Part shown: piece after piece, positions 1-8,390 of the stretch | Layout of the letters: each line of letters begins with the position of its first letter | How positions within the stretch are numbered: the stretch's first letter is position 1 | From: an uncultured Methanocorpusculum sp. | Lineage (GTDB): Archaea > Halobacteriota > Methanomicrobia > Methanomicrobiales > Methanocorpusculaceae | Length of the DNA stretch: 64,000 bases | NCBI RefSeq assembly: GCF_963667985.1 | Contig: NZ_OY764081.1 | Coordinates: 310,001 to 374,000 of the forward strand | Direction of reading: 5' to 3' | Made by a program: the position numbers and the translations under genes | Notes under the pieces: generated by a model | The model's database searches: none | Told to the model about the DNA's origin: nothing | Seen by the model: the letters and a program-made list of their open reading frames with translations, nothing else

Positions 1-239
1 TTGATATGCCCGATCTGATGATCGCCGTCTGCGGGGATCACTCGACTCCCTGCACGATCAAGGAACACAGCGCCGATCCGGTTCCGCTGATTCTTCACGG
101 AGACGGGACCCGTATTGATCTCGTCACAAACTACGACGAGATCTCCTGTGCCGCAGGGGGTCTTTGCCGGATATCCGGCGGCAGTCTGATGCCGATCCTT
201 CTGGACCTCATTGACAAAACCCATAAGTACGGAGCATAA
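1..239 (+). CDS. apgM: 2,3-bisphosphoglycerate-independent phosphoglycerate mutase, archaeal type (C-terminal fragment)
   Basis: This is the last ~79 codons of a gene that begins before the window. The frame is open from base 1 and stops at 237-239. It contains DHSTPC and KEHSADPVP, which match the metal-binding end of archaeal cofactor-independent phosphoglycerate mutases of the alkaline phosphatase superfamily. That enzyme interconverts 3- and 2-phosphoglycerate in glycolysis and gluconeogenesis. The C-terminus is complete. The family identification from this short piece is strong; nothing can be said about the missing N-terminus. Confidence 0.88.
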   Translation, partial: DMPDLMIAVCGDHSTPCTIKEHSADPVPLILHGDGTRIDLVTNYDEISCAAGGLCRISGGSLMPILLDLIDKTHKYGA

Positions 240-265
240 CGATATACTAATACACGTGGTGGAGC

Positions 266-1327
266 ATGGCGGAGGATAAAAAACGGATAATTATAGCTGA
301 ATCATTGCCCGAAGAGGAGGAAAAGTTCCTGACTCTGCCGGAACTCACCCCCGAAGAGGAGCAGGAACTCGAGGATCAGGCATCGAATGATGCCGACGAA
401 AGTCCCGAACCTCTGTTTTCCGAGGTGGCCGCTGACGAAAAAAAGTTCCCTCCATTGAATCTCTCCGAAGTTGATGAGGAGACGGCTTCAATGGTGATCT
501 CCTCCTCCGACCTTTTTAAAACCTGTTATCTCCCGGATAAAACCGAGCTGCAGGAACGTAACCTCAAAACCAGACACGACATCCTCGTTGGAGACCACTG
601 CGATATTGGATACGGTCTCTACGGGGAGGATATCGTTATCAGCGAATTATCCACCATGCACGGGGATGTTGTCGCGGAAGGGGATCTCAGGATCGACAAC
701 TTCTGCGAGGTGTTTGGGACCGTGCTTTGTAACGGGGATGCGTATCTCGGCGAAGGCGTGAAGATCCACGGCAAACTGAATGTCGGCGGCAATCTGGATA
801 TCGGGGACAACGTGGTCATCGATAAGGAGTTCAAGGCGTACGGGGATATCGCGATTCGAAATCCCATGCCGGTCGTTCTCTATCTTCTGCTCTATGTTAT
901 GACGATGCTCCATCTGGAAGGCGAGGAGGCTGCACGAAAACGGGTCGAGAGCCTGATCTCCGAAGCGAACTCCGCACCCCTTGTCCTTCCGCCGAAGACC
1001 GCCATGGATCTTCGCTACTTCGCCGTCCCGACGCCGATGGAGATCGGATCGAACTGCCGTCTGCATGGAAATATCCGTGCCCAGTCGGTCAAGATCCGCA
1101 AAGACACCACGCTTTTTGGGAGCGTGCAGGCTTCCCAGCGAGTAAAACTCGGGCCGCGGACGGCGATCCACGGAGATGTCGTCGGGCAGAATATCCGGGT
1201 CGAACGGGGAGCTGATGTTCTTGGCGATGTGGCCGGTAAGACGGTCTGGCTGCACGAGGACGCACGGGTAAGCGGCGTGATCAAAGCGACCGAAGGGCTT
1301 ACCATAGGTCATGCGGAGGGAAAATAA
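266..1327 (+). CDS. bactofilin-like polymer-forming protein with two beta-helix regions
   Basis: A 353-residue protein preceded by a GGTGGAG ribosome-binding site five bases before the ATG. Residues 1-80 are very acidic and probably disordered. Residues about 100-195 and 258-350 have the short repeating pattern 'hGDV/GNL/DIG' of right-handed beta-helix proteins of the bactofilin (polymer-forming cytoskeletal) type. Between them, residues 199-235 form a hydrophobic then charged helix, which splits the beta-helix in two. No enzyme motif is visible. The stop codon abuts the start of the following methyltransferase-like gene, so the two are probably co-transcribed. A scaffold or filament role is inference from the fold. 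Confidence 0.72.
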   Translation: MAEDKKRIIIAESLPEEEEKFLTLPELTPEEEQELEDQASNDADESPEPLFSEVAADEKKFPPLNLSEVDEETASMVISSSDLFKTCYLPDKTELQERNLKTRHDILVGDHCDIGYGLYGEDIVISELSTMHGDVVAEGDLRIDNFCEVFGTVLCNGDAYLGEGVKIHGKLNVGGNLDIGDNVVIDKEFKAYGDIAIRNPMPVVLYLLLYVMTMLHLEGEEAARKRVESLISEANSAPLVLPPKTAMDLRYFAVPTPMEIGSNCRLHGNIRAQSVKIRKDTTLFGSVQASQRVKLGPRTAIHGDVVGQNIRVERGADVLGDVAGKTVWLHEDARVSGVIKATEGLTIGHAEGK

Positions 1328-2167
1328 ATGTCGAAACTTGCTGAAATGCTGGAGCTGGATGAACTCAGGCTTCTTGAAGCGGATTATGCTTCGCTCGTGA
1401 ATAACGGCGAGCCTGGCGTTTTGATCTGCGAGGCGGAGCCTGTGGAAAACGGGGCGAGACTCCTGATAGACGAGGAGGAAAGCCCTCTTTTGTCTGCGGT
1501 GAAAAGTGGCGATGAGTGGTGCGGGACCTCCTGGCTTTTCCGGTCGCCGACATCTGGAGAGCTGGCTCTCTTTGAAGCGGCGGACGGGGATATCTATCAG
1601 GAAGACCGCGAGGATGTGGAGGATGCGTGCCGGGCATATTATGCGGAGATCCTCCAAAAGACGATCCCGCCGGCCGGAGACGATCTCACTGCCGACCGAA
1701 TCGCAAAAGTCCGCGATCTTCTCCACGAGATGTGGGGGTGTTCGATCTCCGGAATCGCGCTTGACGCGTGTGCCGGGTCAGGAATCGGTTCTCTCCTCTT
1801 GAGGGAGATGGGAACTCATCCAATCGCCTACGACAACGATCCCGAGCTTCTGGCGCTTGGTCTTTCATCAGGCAGACTTTCACCGGAACGGATGATCTGT
1901 ATCGACGCACGGATCGCCTCGGCGTATCTTCCGGATGCGGCGTACGGGGTTGGGATCATGTTCGGGCAGATCTACGGATACACGAAGGATATCTGGCGGC
2001 CGATCGTTGAGGAGCTTGCTGGGATAACGGAAAATACGCTCATCACGGTCGCAACGGAAGAGGAGGCTCACTGGGTAAAGGAGTGGGCAAAGGATGTTGG
2101 AAAAACGCTGGAGATCATGGAAAATACCCGCGATCCGATTTACGACCGCTGGGTCTGCTTCGGGTAA
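1328..2167 (+). CDS. SAM-dependent methyltransferase-like protein
   Basis: A 279-residue protein starting immediately after the bactofilin-like gene. Residues 146-154 read DACAGSGIG, a good motif I for SAM binding in Rossmann-fold methyltransferases, followed by an acidic 'AYDND' strand end (motif II). The N-terminal ~110 residues are not recognisable. No NPPY/DPPY catalytic tetrapeptide typical of amino-methyltransferases is evident, so the substrate cannot be named and the protein may not methylate DNA or RNA. Transcription probably ends at the hairpin at 2174-2201. Confidence 0.65.
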   Translation: MSKLAEMLELDELRLLEADYASLVNNGEPGVLICEAEPVENGARLLIDEEESPLLSAVKSGDEWCGTSWLFRSPTSGELALFEAADGDIYQEDREDVEDACRAYYAEILQKTIPPAGDDLTADRIAKVRDLLHEMWGCSISGIALDACAGSGIGSLLLREMGTHPIAYDNDPELLALGLSSGRLSPERMICIDARIASAYLPDAAYGVGIMFGQIYGYTKDIWRPIVEELAGITENTLITVATEEEAHWVKEWAKDVGKTLEIMENTRDPIYDRWVCFG

Positions 2168-2173
2168 GAATGT

Positions 2174-2201
2174 AGGGACAGAAGTATGTCCCTCTTTTTT
2201 T
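2174..2201 (+). terminator. hairpin plus T-run terminator
   Basis: A perfect 7-bp inverted repeat, AGGGACA and TGTCCCT, with a 6-nt loop is followed by CTTTTTTT. It lies just after the methyltransferase-like stop codon and looks like a transcription terminator for the upstream operon. Confidence 0.7.
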
Positions 2202-2288
2202 ATTGAGTTTAGTATTCTTTTTTGATTGAAGGCACAATTTTTGCGTGCAGGACAGGACAAACAAAATAATTATTGAGAAAAGCGATAG

Positions 2289-2360
2289 TGGATCCGAGGA
2301 GATTCGAACTCCTGACCTTCGCCGTGTGAAGGCGACGTCATACCACTAGACCACGAATCC
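2289..2360 (-). tRNA. tRNA-Val (anticodon CAC)
   Basis: On the minus strand the sequence folds into a complete cloverleaf. The acceptor stem pairs GGATTCG with CGGATCC, the D arm contains the GTCTAGTGGTATGAC consensus, the anticodon loop TTCACAC gives CAC, and the T arm is AGGAG-TTCGAAT-CTCCT. The CCA end is not encoded. It sits 19 bases from a second tRNA on the same strand, so the pair is probably one transcript. Confidence 0.95.
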
Positions 2361-2379
2361 ATACAAAAAGGATGAAAAG

Positions 2380-2450
2380 TGCACCGACCGGGAATCGAAC
2401 CCGGGCTATTGGCTTGGAAGGCCAAAGTCATACCTCTAGACCATCAGTGC
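2380..2450 (-). tRNA. tRNA-Gly (anticodon TCC)
   Basis: The minus strand forms a cloverleaf with acceptor stem GCACTGA/TCGGTGC, D loop CTAGAGGTAT, anticodon stem TTGGC/GCCAA, loop CTTCCAA giving anticodon TCC, and a T arm around GGTTCGATTCC. No encoded CCA. It is transcribed ahead of tRNA-Val. Confidence 0.95.
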
Positions 2451-2513
2451 AGTCTTTGCGTCACTTATTTTTCTCTTTGATCTAATTAAACCTGTCGAAA
2501 AAATATTGGGTGA

Positions 2514-3428
2514 TCAGTATCCCCTGATCTCTGCACGGACTTTTTCCAGATTGGCGATCCTCTTCTCAAGTGACGGGTGGGTGGAAAATAACTCCATAAC
2601 CGACTCGCCCGAGATCGCCGGGATGATAAAAAACGAGTTCGTCCCGGAAACCGCCCGTTTTGCATCGGGAGACGCTGCATTCACGCCGCTGCTGATTTTT
2701 CTCAGAGCGCGGATAAGCGCATCAGGATCGCGGGTAAGATAGGCACTTCCGCGGTCTGCCGAGAACTCCCGGTAACGGGAAATCGCCATGGTCACGATCG
2801 TTCCAACAATGTACACGACAAAGGTCAGGAGCATCGCCAGGATGAAAATGATGATCCCACCGCCGTTTTCACTATCCCGATTCCCGCCGAACAGCGCCAT
2901 GAGGAACGCATTGTTCAAAATGATCGAAGCGATCATCACGGCGAAACTGCCGACCGTCATCGTCAGCATGTCCCGGTTCTTCACATGAGCCATTTCATGC
3001 GCCAAGACGGCCTCAAGCTCGTCATCGGTCAGAAGATACCGGATCTTCGGGGTTACGGCAACCACGGCCTTTCTCGGGCTTCTGCCGGTCGCAAAGGCGT
3101 TGGGAATATTTGCCATTGCTTTGTGCTGGATGATACCTACTTTAGGCATCGGAAGGCCGGCTTCGTCGGCCAGCCGCCGAACCATTGCATACAACTGCGG
3201 CTCCTCGTCTTCATCGACCAGCATCACCTGCATACTTCTCTGCACAAGCTTATCGGAGAAGAAGTACTGTACAAACGCCATGATAAATACCAAACCGACC
3301 AGGAAGTACATCATCGTTCCTTTCAGGAACACCATGATCACTGTCAGTATTACCATATACAACAGGAGCATGATCAGCCAGGCTATAACTTGACGACCAA
3401 CCAGCCCCCAGTCACGTTTCCAAATCAT
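2514..3428 (-). CDS. htpX: zinc metalloprotease HtpX (M48 family)
   Basis: A 304-residue membrane protease. The N-terminus has two hydrophobic segments (about residues 14-35 and 38-57). HEMAH at 144-148 is the zinc-binding and catalytic motif, followed by two further hydrophobic stretches and 'EFSADRGSA', which supplies the third zinc ligand. HtpX cleaves misfolded membrane proteins at the cytoplasmic face. The length is typical of archaeal members. It is divergently transcribed from the DUF1917-like gene with about 95 bases between, and appears monocistronic. Confidence 0.93.
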   Translation of the reverse strand: MIWKRDWGLVGRQVIAWLIMLLLYMVILTVIMVFLKGTMMYFLVGLVFIMAFVQYFFSDKLVQRSMQVMLVDEDEEPQLYAMVRRLADEAGLPMPKVGIIQHKAMANIPNAFATGRSPRKAVVAVTPKIRYLLTDDELEAVLAHEMAHVKNRDMLTMTVGSFAVMIASIILNNAFLMALFGGNRDSENGGGIIIFILAMLLTFVVYIVGTIVTMAISRYREFSADRGSAYLTRDPDALIRALRKISSGVNAASPDAKRAVSGTNSFFIIPAISGESVMELFSTHPSLEKRIANLEKVRAEIRGY

Positions 3429-3523
3429 TGTACATAGTATGGATAATCCCGGGATAATAGGTTTCCTGACCCCTCCATATTCAATCCGAAATATAAACTA
3501 CATGAAGGATACAATAATGAATA

Positions 3524-4198
3524 ATGACTGCAGATGATTTCGAAATAATCGAAGAGGAGTTCCCCGCTGACGAACTTGCCGATCTGGCATTTGGAATGTT
3601 CACCATCTTCATCGAAAAACATCAGGAATCACAAGGATCGTTTCTTTTCCGCGAGGTGGAGTCCGGCGGAGATATCGACGGACTCAGTCAAAAACTTATG
3701 CAGGACTTCACCACCGAATATGCTCCTCTTGCGGACTCCCTCCGGCGTTTTGGGACCGCGCAGGAGATCGCCGATCTCTATCGTTTTGGGGAGGGCATCA
3801 TCCCGTCGAAAACGGTAAAGTCATACTGGATCCAGCAGGATAAGCCGGGAACCTCATCCCTGGCGACAGGTGCGGAAGAGGCAGGAAAATGGCTGATCTT
3901 TGTCGGTCCCGAAGAGGTTGATGCGGCCTGGCAGAAGGTGCGTGACGCAACGATCGAGGGAAAACTCGGCATCGGAGCAAAAGTGAGTACTGCAAAAGAA
4001 AACGAGGACTCGCATGATGACCGGAAAGTGATCTATGTTTTTACTGCCGACTGGGCTGATGAACCCGATGTCATGCGGGTCCGTGCTGAACTGAAAGAAC
4101 TCGGGTTTGTCGACAGGATCGGATACAAACGAAATCTGGATACGTATGCCGGTGAATACCGGGAAAAAGGCAAGCGGGTCGCGTATTACTCGGTCTGA
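3524..4198 (+). CDS. BLES03/DUF1917-like protein of unknown function
   Basis: A 224-residue soluble protein. The C-terminal two thirds (from 'YWIQ' through 'GKWLIFV' to 'YKRNLDTYAGEY') resembles the BLES03/C11orf68 family, formerly DUF1917, with an eIF4E-like fold. Archaeal members are sometimes named putative phosphothreonine lyases; I see nothing that proves that activity. The N-terminal ~75 residues are acidic and unmatched. The 3' end overlaps the convergent membrane protein gene by 13 bases. Family assignment is from memory of conserved patterns and is moderately certain. Confidence 0.6.
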   Translation: MTADDFEIIEEEFPADELADLAFGMFTIFIEKHQESQGSFLFREVESGGDIDGLSQKLMQDFTTEYAPLADSLRRFGTAQEIADLYRFGEGIIPSKTVKSYWIQQDKPGTSSLATGAEEAGKWLIFVGPEEVDAAWQKVRDATIEGKLGIGAKVSTAKENEDSHDDRKVIYVFTADWADEPDVMRVRAELKELGFVDRIGYKRNLDTYAGEYREKGKRVAYYSV

Positions 4199-4734
4199 AG
4201 ACTTCTTTTTTTCATTACAAAGCCGAAAATCGAGATAACGATGGCAAGGAAACTCGTAATGCTGGCAACAATATAACTCCAGGGAAATCCGCCTTCGCCG
4301 AGCGCATTTTTGACGATCATATCAATGCAGATACACAGAAGGCCGCTGAGGAAAATAACTGCCAGCACGGTGAACCATATGCTCCGCGGTTTGATCAGCA
4401 GACCGTAAATTATCCACATGAACACGATTCCCGTGGCTGAAACCGGAACGCCGATCGGAAGGAACCAGCTGACTCCGCCGTCGAGCTGGTCGATCACCAG
4501 AAGAAACGGCATCACGAGGGCCGTGATGATCGCAAACGAGATTTTTATCCCGCGCTTTTTATAATACAGAATCGGCATTAAAACAAGCCATCCGAATATC
4601 AGCGAACAGACCGGATACACCAGCCATCCGATGGTATTGGTGAATGCCATATTGCAGAGAATACAGATAAAAACAGCGATAAAAACACAGATAGAGATGA
4701 TCCACATCGTCAAATCGGAAAATGATGGTTTCAT
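4186..4734 (-). CDS. hypothetical membrane protein with six predicted transmembrane segments
   Basis: A 182-residue protein made almost entirely of about six hydrophobic helices, with short positively charged loops such as YYKKRG and a KKR tail before the C-terminus. No soluble domain or catalytic motif is present and I do not recognise the family. It converges on, and overlaps by 13 bases, the DUF1917-like gene. The upstream L40e gene lies on the same strand, but a weak terminator-like hairpin sits between them. Confidence 0.6.
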   Translation of the reverse strand: MKPSFSDLTMWIISICVFIAVFICILCNMAFTNTIGWLVYPVCSLIFGWLVLMPILYYKKRGIKISFAIITALVMPFLLVIDQLDGGVSWFLPIGVPVSATGIVFMWIIYGLLIKPRSIWFTVLAVIFLSGLLCICIDMIVKNALGEGGFPWSYIVASITSFLAIVISIFGFVMKKRSLQTE

Positions 4735-4773
4735 GTCGGTGTGCTCTTTATTTCAGGAACGATATTTTCATGC

Positions 4774-4804
4774 AAAAAATGGGACGGTGCAAAAATACCG
4801 CACC
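4774..4804 (-). terminator. weak hairpin and T-run after L40e
   Basis: Read on the minus strand, GGTGC and GCACC form a 5-bp stem with a 9-nt loop, followed a few bases later by six T. It lies just past the L40e stop codon and may end the ribosomal protein transcript. The stem is short. Confidence 0.4.
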
Positions 4805-4820
4805 AGATGTATGTGAAAGA

Positions 4821-4964
4821 TTATGCTTTACGTTCTTTATTCTTCAGGCGAAGGGACGTCGAGCCGCATTTACGGCAGGTCGTTGCGCGAACAGCGTTAC
4901 GTGCGTTGCATTTCATGCAAACTTTAACATTAAGAAGTCTTGCTTCTGCTTCTGGGAATCTCAT
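4821..4964 (-). CDS. rpl40e: 50S ribosomal protein L40e
   Basis: A 47-codon gene, shorter than usual gene-calling thresholds. The product begins [11 protein letters not shown] and contains CMKC followed by CRKC, the zinc-finger cysteines of archaeal and eukaryotic L40e (the ribosomal half of eukaryotic ubiquitin-L40 fusions). It ends in a basic tail. The length and the PEAEARLLN start match archaeal L40e of about 48 residues. It lies downstream of the dITPase gene at the end of the information-processing cluster, where archaeal genomes commonly place it. Confidence 0.93.
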   Translation of the reverse strand: MRFPEAEARLLNVKVCMKCNARNAVRATTCRKCGSTSLRLKNKERKA

Positions 4965-5018
4965 CTATGAATAACCCCGTATATTGAGTTCTAGTATGTA
5001 TGTATGCTCCTGGTGATA

Positions 5019-5576
5019 TTAACGATTACGTTCAGACCGTGCCGAAATATACCATTCTCGGAAGGCTAACAGGGCACGGGCGCGGTGGGAAACGGTATTT
5101 TTCTCGTGCATGTTCATCTCGGCAAGGGTCCGCCCCTGAACGGAAAAGATGGGATCATACCCGAATCCGTCCGTTCCCCTTGGAGTATCGGTGATCTCGC
5201 CGTCGACTCTGCCCTCGAATATTTCGATGCCTGCTTCATCGATGTAGGCGATCGAGGTGGCGAAGTATGCACGGCGGTCGGCTACACCATCCATCAGGCG
5301 CAGAACCCCAGGGTTTCCAAGCGTGTCCTGAACATAGGCGGCGTATGGGCCGGGAAATCCGGCCAGCGCTTCAATAAAAAGTCCCGTGTCGTCAACGATC
5401 AGGGGGATTTGGAGGGCTGCGTAGGCCTGCTTCGCTTTTTCCTCGGCAATTTCGGCAATGCTGTTCGACTGAGGCTCGTTGCAGTCGAAGGAAATGTGGG
5501 AGACCTCCACGATCCCGTCAAAGAATGCGGCGACTTCCGCAGCTTTGTTTTTATTTCCGGTAACAACGGTTATCAT
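5019..5576 (-). CDS. rdgB: XTP/dITP diphosphatase (HAM1/RdgB family)
   Basis: A 185-residue house-cleaning pyrophosphatase that hydrolyses non-canonical purine nucleotides (dITP, XTP) to monophosphates. Diagnostic features are the N-terminal TGNKNK, 'VDDTGLFIEAL', 'PGPYAAYV', and the C-terminal 'GFGYDPIF' and 'SHRARAL'. The length is typical. Its start overlaps the stop of kae1-bud32 by four bases (ATGA), indicating translational coupling in the cluster. Confidence 0.95.
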   Translation of the reverse strand: MITVVTGNKNKAAEVAAFFDGIVEVSHISFDCNEPQSNSIAEIAEEKAKQAYAALQIPLIVDDTGLFIEALAGFPGPYAAYVQDTLGNPGVLRLMDGVADRRAYFATSIAYIDEAGIEIFEGRVDGEITDTPRGTDGFGYDPIFSVQGRTLAEMNMHEKNTVSHRARALLAFREWYISARSERNR

Positions 5577-7150
5577 AAGTATCTCCCGCGCAGTTCGATC
5601 TCGTGTTCGCGCCGGATCACGCTTTCGGCTTCGGAAAACGCCGCGCAGTATCCTTCAATGAATGCTGACTTGAGCGCCTCCGGATCTTCGGTCGTGCTTT
5701 CCAGCGTCTGGAAGAGGACATGCAGATCGACGCCGCGCGGTTCGATCTCTTCGGTCATTTGCGAGAGACCAAAGTCGATCAGATACACGCGGTCGTTATG
5801 CCAGATCATGTTCGAGGTGGTGAGGTCTCCGTGCGTTATCCCTGCCTTATGCAGTTTTCCAACTGTAATGCCTGCACCTTTTGCATACTCTTCGTTCATG
5901 ACGTATTTGAGAACATCGCCATCGAGTTTTTCCATGACGATCTCGTGATCGGTCACATCGCGGATCACCGGGACCGGCACGCCGCCTCGCCTTGCTGCTG
6001 AAATCGCGCGTGCTTCGGCCCGTGTTCGTTCGGCAATGAGATGCCGGTCGAGTTCAGGTACCCGGTATCCTTTGGCAAGACGGGTTTTCACCACATCCTT
6101 GTCCGTGAGATTGACCGAAGCCTCCGCACCGCGCTCGGCGGTTTCCGACTGACCGGGAGCGAAGAGCTGGCCGGCATCGTGCCGCCAGGTTACCTCGACC
6201 TGATCGGATCTGAATCCGGGATTCACCACGGAGTCGGCAATCGGGATCGTTGATCCAGCTTCGAGCATGATCTTGCCGGTGTAGGCGATCATCGCGCCGT
6301 TGTCACCCATATAGACTCTTGGCGGGGCCATGAACTTCGCTCCGCGTTCCTCGCACATTTTTGCGAGCATCTCCTGCAGGCGTGCGTTTGCCCCGACGCC
6401 ACCGACTAAAATGACCTCGTCCTTTCCGGTGTGGGCAAGGGCGCGTTCGGTCACTTCCACACACATGGCAAAGGCCGTTTCCTGGAAACTGAAGCAGACA
6501 TCCTCCATGGATTCTCCCCGTTGGGTCGCTTCCTTTGCGGCACTCATCAGGCCGGAGAATGCAAGGTCCATGCCTTTTACCGTGTAGGGAAGATGGATGT
6601 ACGATCCGTCCTTCGCCATCTTTTCGATGATGGGGCCGCCCGGGTGGGGGAGATTGTGGCTCCGCGCGAATTTGTCGAGTGCGTTGCCAAGTCCGATATC
6701 CAGCGTTTCGCCGAAGATCCGGTACTTTCCGTTCAGGAAGCCAAGGAACTGGGTGTTTGCACCCGATGCATAGAGCACGATGGGGTCGGCGAATTTTGTG
6801 TACCATCTGCCGATCTCGACATGGGCCACACAGTGATTCACGCCGATAAGGGGCACGCCAAGCTTCAGCGCAAGAGTACGGGCCGTGGTAGCCGCGATTC
6901 GAAGCGAGGGACCAAGACCCGGGCCAATGGAAAAAGCCACCGCGTCGATTTTTTCTCCCGCTTCAACCAGAACTTTTCTGATAACATCCGACGCAACAGA
7001 CGCATGATGCTGGGCAGCCTCACGCGGGTGAATACCGCCGGTGGGCGGAACATACGGTGCAGAGTGAAGACAAACTAAATCTTCTGCAAAAACAGCGGCA
7101 CTGAAGTTCCATGCAGTTCCTTCAATGCCGAGGACCCTTTTTTCGGGCAT
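5573..7150 (-). CDS. kae1-bud32: bifunctional tRNA N6-threonylcarbamoyladenosine synthase Kae1 / kinase Bud32
   Basis: A 525-residue fusion of the two core KEOPS subunits. Residues 1-325 are Kae1: HCVAH at 106-110 binds the metal, 'SGANTQ' and 'GGVGANARLQ' bind the nucleotide. It transfers threonylcarbamoyl to A37 of ANN-decoding tRNAs. Residues about 350-525 are the atypical kinase/ATPase Bud32, with 'HGDLTTSN' at 440-447 and DFG at 459-461. The fused form is common in euryarchaea. It lies just after S27ae and overlaps rdgB by 4 bases. Confidence 0.96.
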   Translation of the reverse strand: MPEKRVLGIEGTAWNFSAAVFAEDLVCLHSAPYVPPTGGIHPREAAQHHASVASDVIRKVLVEAGEKIDAVAFSIGPGLGPSLRIAATTARTLALKLGVPLIGVNHCVAHVEIGRWYTKFADPIVLYASGANTQFLGFLNGKYRIFGETLDIGLGNALDKFARSHNLPHPGGPIIEKMAKDGSYIHLPYTVKGMDLAFSGLMSAAKEATQRGESMEDVCFSFQETAFAMCVEVTERALAHTGKDEVILVGGVGANARLQEMLAKMCEERGAKFMAPPRVYMGDNGAMIAYTGKIMLEAGSTIPIADSVVNPGFRSDQVEVTWRHDAGQLFAPGQSETAERGAEASVNLTDKDVVKTRLAKGYRVPELDRHLIAERTRAEARAISAARRGGVPVPVIRDVTDHEIVMEKLDGDVLKYVMNEEYAKGAGITVGKLHKAGITHGDLTTSNMIWHNDRVYLIDFGLSQMTEEIEPRGVDLHVLFQTLESTTEDPEALKSAFIEGYCAAFSEAESVIRREHEIELRGRYL

Positions 7151-7162
7151 AGATAAAATATT

Positions 7163-7345
7163 TTATTGCTTAAACTCGGTGTATCCGCACTTTCCGCAGG
7201 AGAACCGGTCTTTGTGTTCGCCCATGAAGACACCGGCTCCGCAGCGCGGGCATGCACGGTGAGAGGTGGTTGCTTTTCCCTGGGTATCAACAGTGTAAAG
7301 TTCGCTGCGTTTTGGTGTCGCTTTGACGACCTTCTTCGCTGCCAT
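7163..7345 (-). CDS. rps27ae: 30S ribosomal protein S27ae
   Basis: A 60-residue zinc-ribbon protein. A basic N-terminal third is followed by CPRCG and CGKCG, which form the zinc site. The overall size and pattern match archaeal S27ae, the partner that is fused to ubiquitin in eukaryotes. It starts two bases after the S24e stop and is followed at 12 bases by kae1-bud32, the classical archaeal order. Confidence 0.95.
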   Translation of the reverse strand: MAAKKVVKATPKRSELYTVDTQGKATTSHRACPRCGAGVFMGEHKDRFSCGKCGYTEFKQ

Positions 7346-7347
7346 TT

Positions 7348-7641
7348 TTACTCCTCCTTTTCTGCCTTGGGCTGTCCGCGGGCAATCAGGAACTCGCGTT
7401 CAGTTGCTTTGAGTGCTTCGGGGGTGTCGTAGATACGGGCTACGCCGGTTACGGCTCTGGTTCCGAAACGTCCTTTCAGCGGAGAGAGGATAAGGTTTTC
7501 AACAGGGGTATTCTGCATCGCTGCAATCTTTGCACCAATGTCTGAACGTGCCGGGGTAGCACCATCATTACTTGCGGTGAAGGCAAGTTCGTTACGGCTT
7601 AAAAGCTCGTTCCTGGTATTAGAGGTAATCTTAATCTCCAT
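7348..7641 (-). CDS. rps24e: 30S ribosomal protein S24e
   Basis: 97 residues starting MEIKI, as in archaeal S24e. An in-frame ATG 16 codons upstream is rejected because the family starts at this position. The C-terminal part with '[14 protein letters not shown]' and an 'IARG' segment followed by a Lys/Glu tail is characteristic. It lies between the dephospho-CoA kinase and S27ae genes on the minus strand. Confidence 0.94.
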   Translation of the reverse strand: MEIKITSNTRNELLSRNELAFTASNDGATPARSDIGAKIAAMQNTPVENLILSPLKGRFGTRAVTGVARIYDTPEALKATEREFLIARGQPKAEKEE

Positions 7642-7685
7642 CGATATCCCACAATTATTGGAATGCAGTATATTTAATACTGGCG

Positions 7686-8171
7686 TCATAGACTTACAAA
7701 ATAGGTCAGAAGCTTTTTTGCATTCGCGCGAAGCTGCTTGTTCACTTCGCAGATTACAAGCCCTTCTTCCGGTTGACCATATAAAATAACAGCGCCGTCA
7801 GGCAGGATTTCTGTTAGGGGCAGGACCGCAAGATCCTCTTCTCCATTGACCATGACTACGCAGGGGATCTCATCCATTGCCAGACGGAGCGCGGCAATCA
7901 GCTCATCCGTGATCGTGCCCGCCGGGTTTGTCACGTGCAGGATATGGCCCTGAATCTCCGGCATTTTCAGATACGGAGAACGCTTGGTAAATCCGTCGAT
8001 AACGCCGATCGACGGGATCAGGCCGGCCGACAAGGCATTATGGGTCACAACATCCCCGACAGTACAGAATATCTTTCCCTCTATGTAGGGCAGAACCATG
8101 GAAAAATCTGAAAAAACGGTACCGAACGGCTCCCTGAAGAGCCACCGGTTTTCTGGCGGGAGTGTTAGCAT
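7686..8171 (-). CDS. GTP-dependent dephospho-CoA kinase (DUF359)
   Basis: 161 residues. The former DUF359 family was shown in Thermococcus kodakarensis to phosphorylate dephospho-CoA with GTP, the last step of archaeal CoA synthesis. The sequence has 'TVGDVVTHNALSAG', 'SIGVIDG', 'VTNPAGTI' and 'VNGEEDLAVLP', all conserved in the family. It abuts the spt4 stop codon. Its location between spt4 and S24e is conserved in many euryarchaea, which was the historical reason for suspecting a housekeeping role. Confidence 0.93.
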   Translation of the reverse strand: MLTLPPENRWLFREPFGTVFSDFSMVLPYIEGKIFCTVGDVVTHNALSAGLIPSIGVIDGFTKRSPYLKMPEIQGHILHVTNPAGTITDELIAALRLAMDEIPCVVMVNGEEDLAVLPLTEILPDGAVILYGQPEEGLVICEVNKQLRANAKKLLTYFVSL

Positions 8172-8390
8172 TTATCTTACCTTGAGTGCGTATCTGCCGT
8201 TGTATTCAATGTTCATCTTTTCCGCAACATCGGAGTGGCGCGAGTCGATGATGACCAGATACCCGAACCATTCAGGCGTCAGGGCGTTTCCCTGACATTC
8301 GGGGCAGACGGTTTTATCCGCCTCAAGAATTTTATGACAGTTTCGGCAAGCCTGCAGGACTTTTTTTTGCGTGGAACGTTTTGCTGCCAT
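8172..8390 (-). CDS. spt4: transcription elongation factor Spt4 (RpoE'')
   Basis: A 72-residue zinc protein with CRNC and CPEC as the four-cysteine site, followed by 'EWFGYLVIID' typical of Spt4. Spt4 pairs with Spt5 to increase RNA polymerase processivity. It overlaps the rpo7 stop codon by one base and abuts the next gene, so it is translated as part of the rpo7-spt4 unit. Confidence 0.95.
   Translation of the reverse strand: MAAKRSTQKKVLQACRNCHKILEADKTVCPECQGNALTPEWFGYLVIIDSRHSDVAEKMNIEYNGRYALKVR

Noticed and set aside
647-1726. 359-codon minus-strand open frame
   Set aside because: It lies opposite the bactofilin-like and methyltransferase-like genes, has no family resemblance, and is rich in Arg/His/Pro as expected of a shadow frame.
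5085-5948. 287-codon plus-strand open frame
   Set aside because: It runs antisense to rdgB and Kae1-Bud32, both firmly identified. The product has no recognisable pattern.
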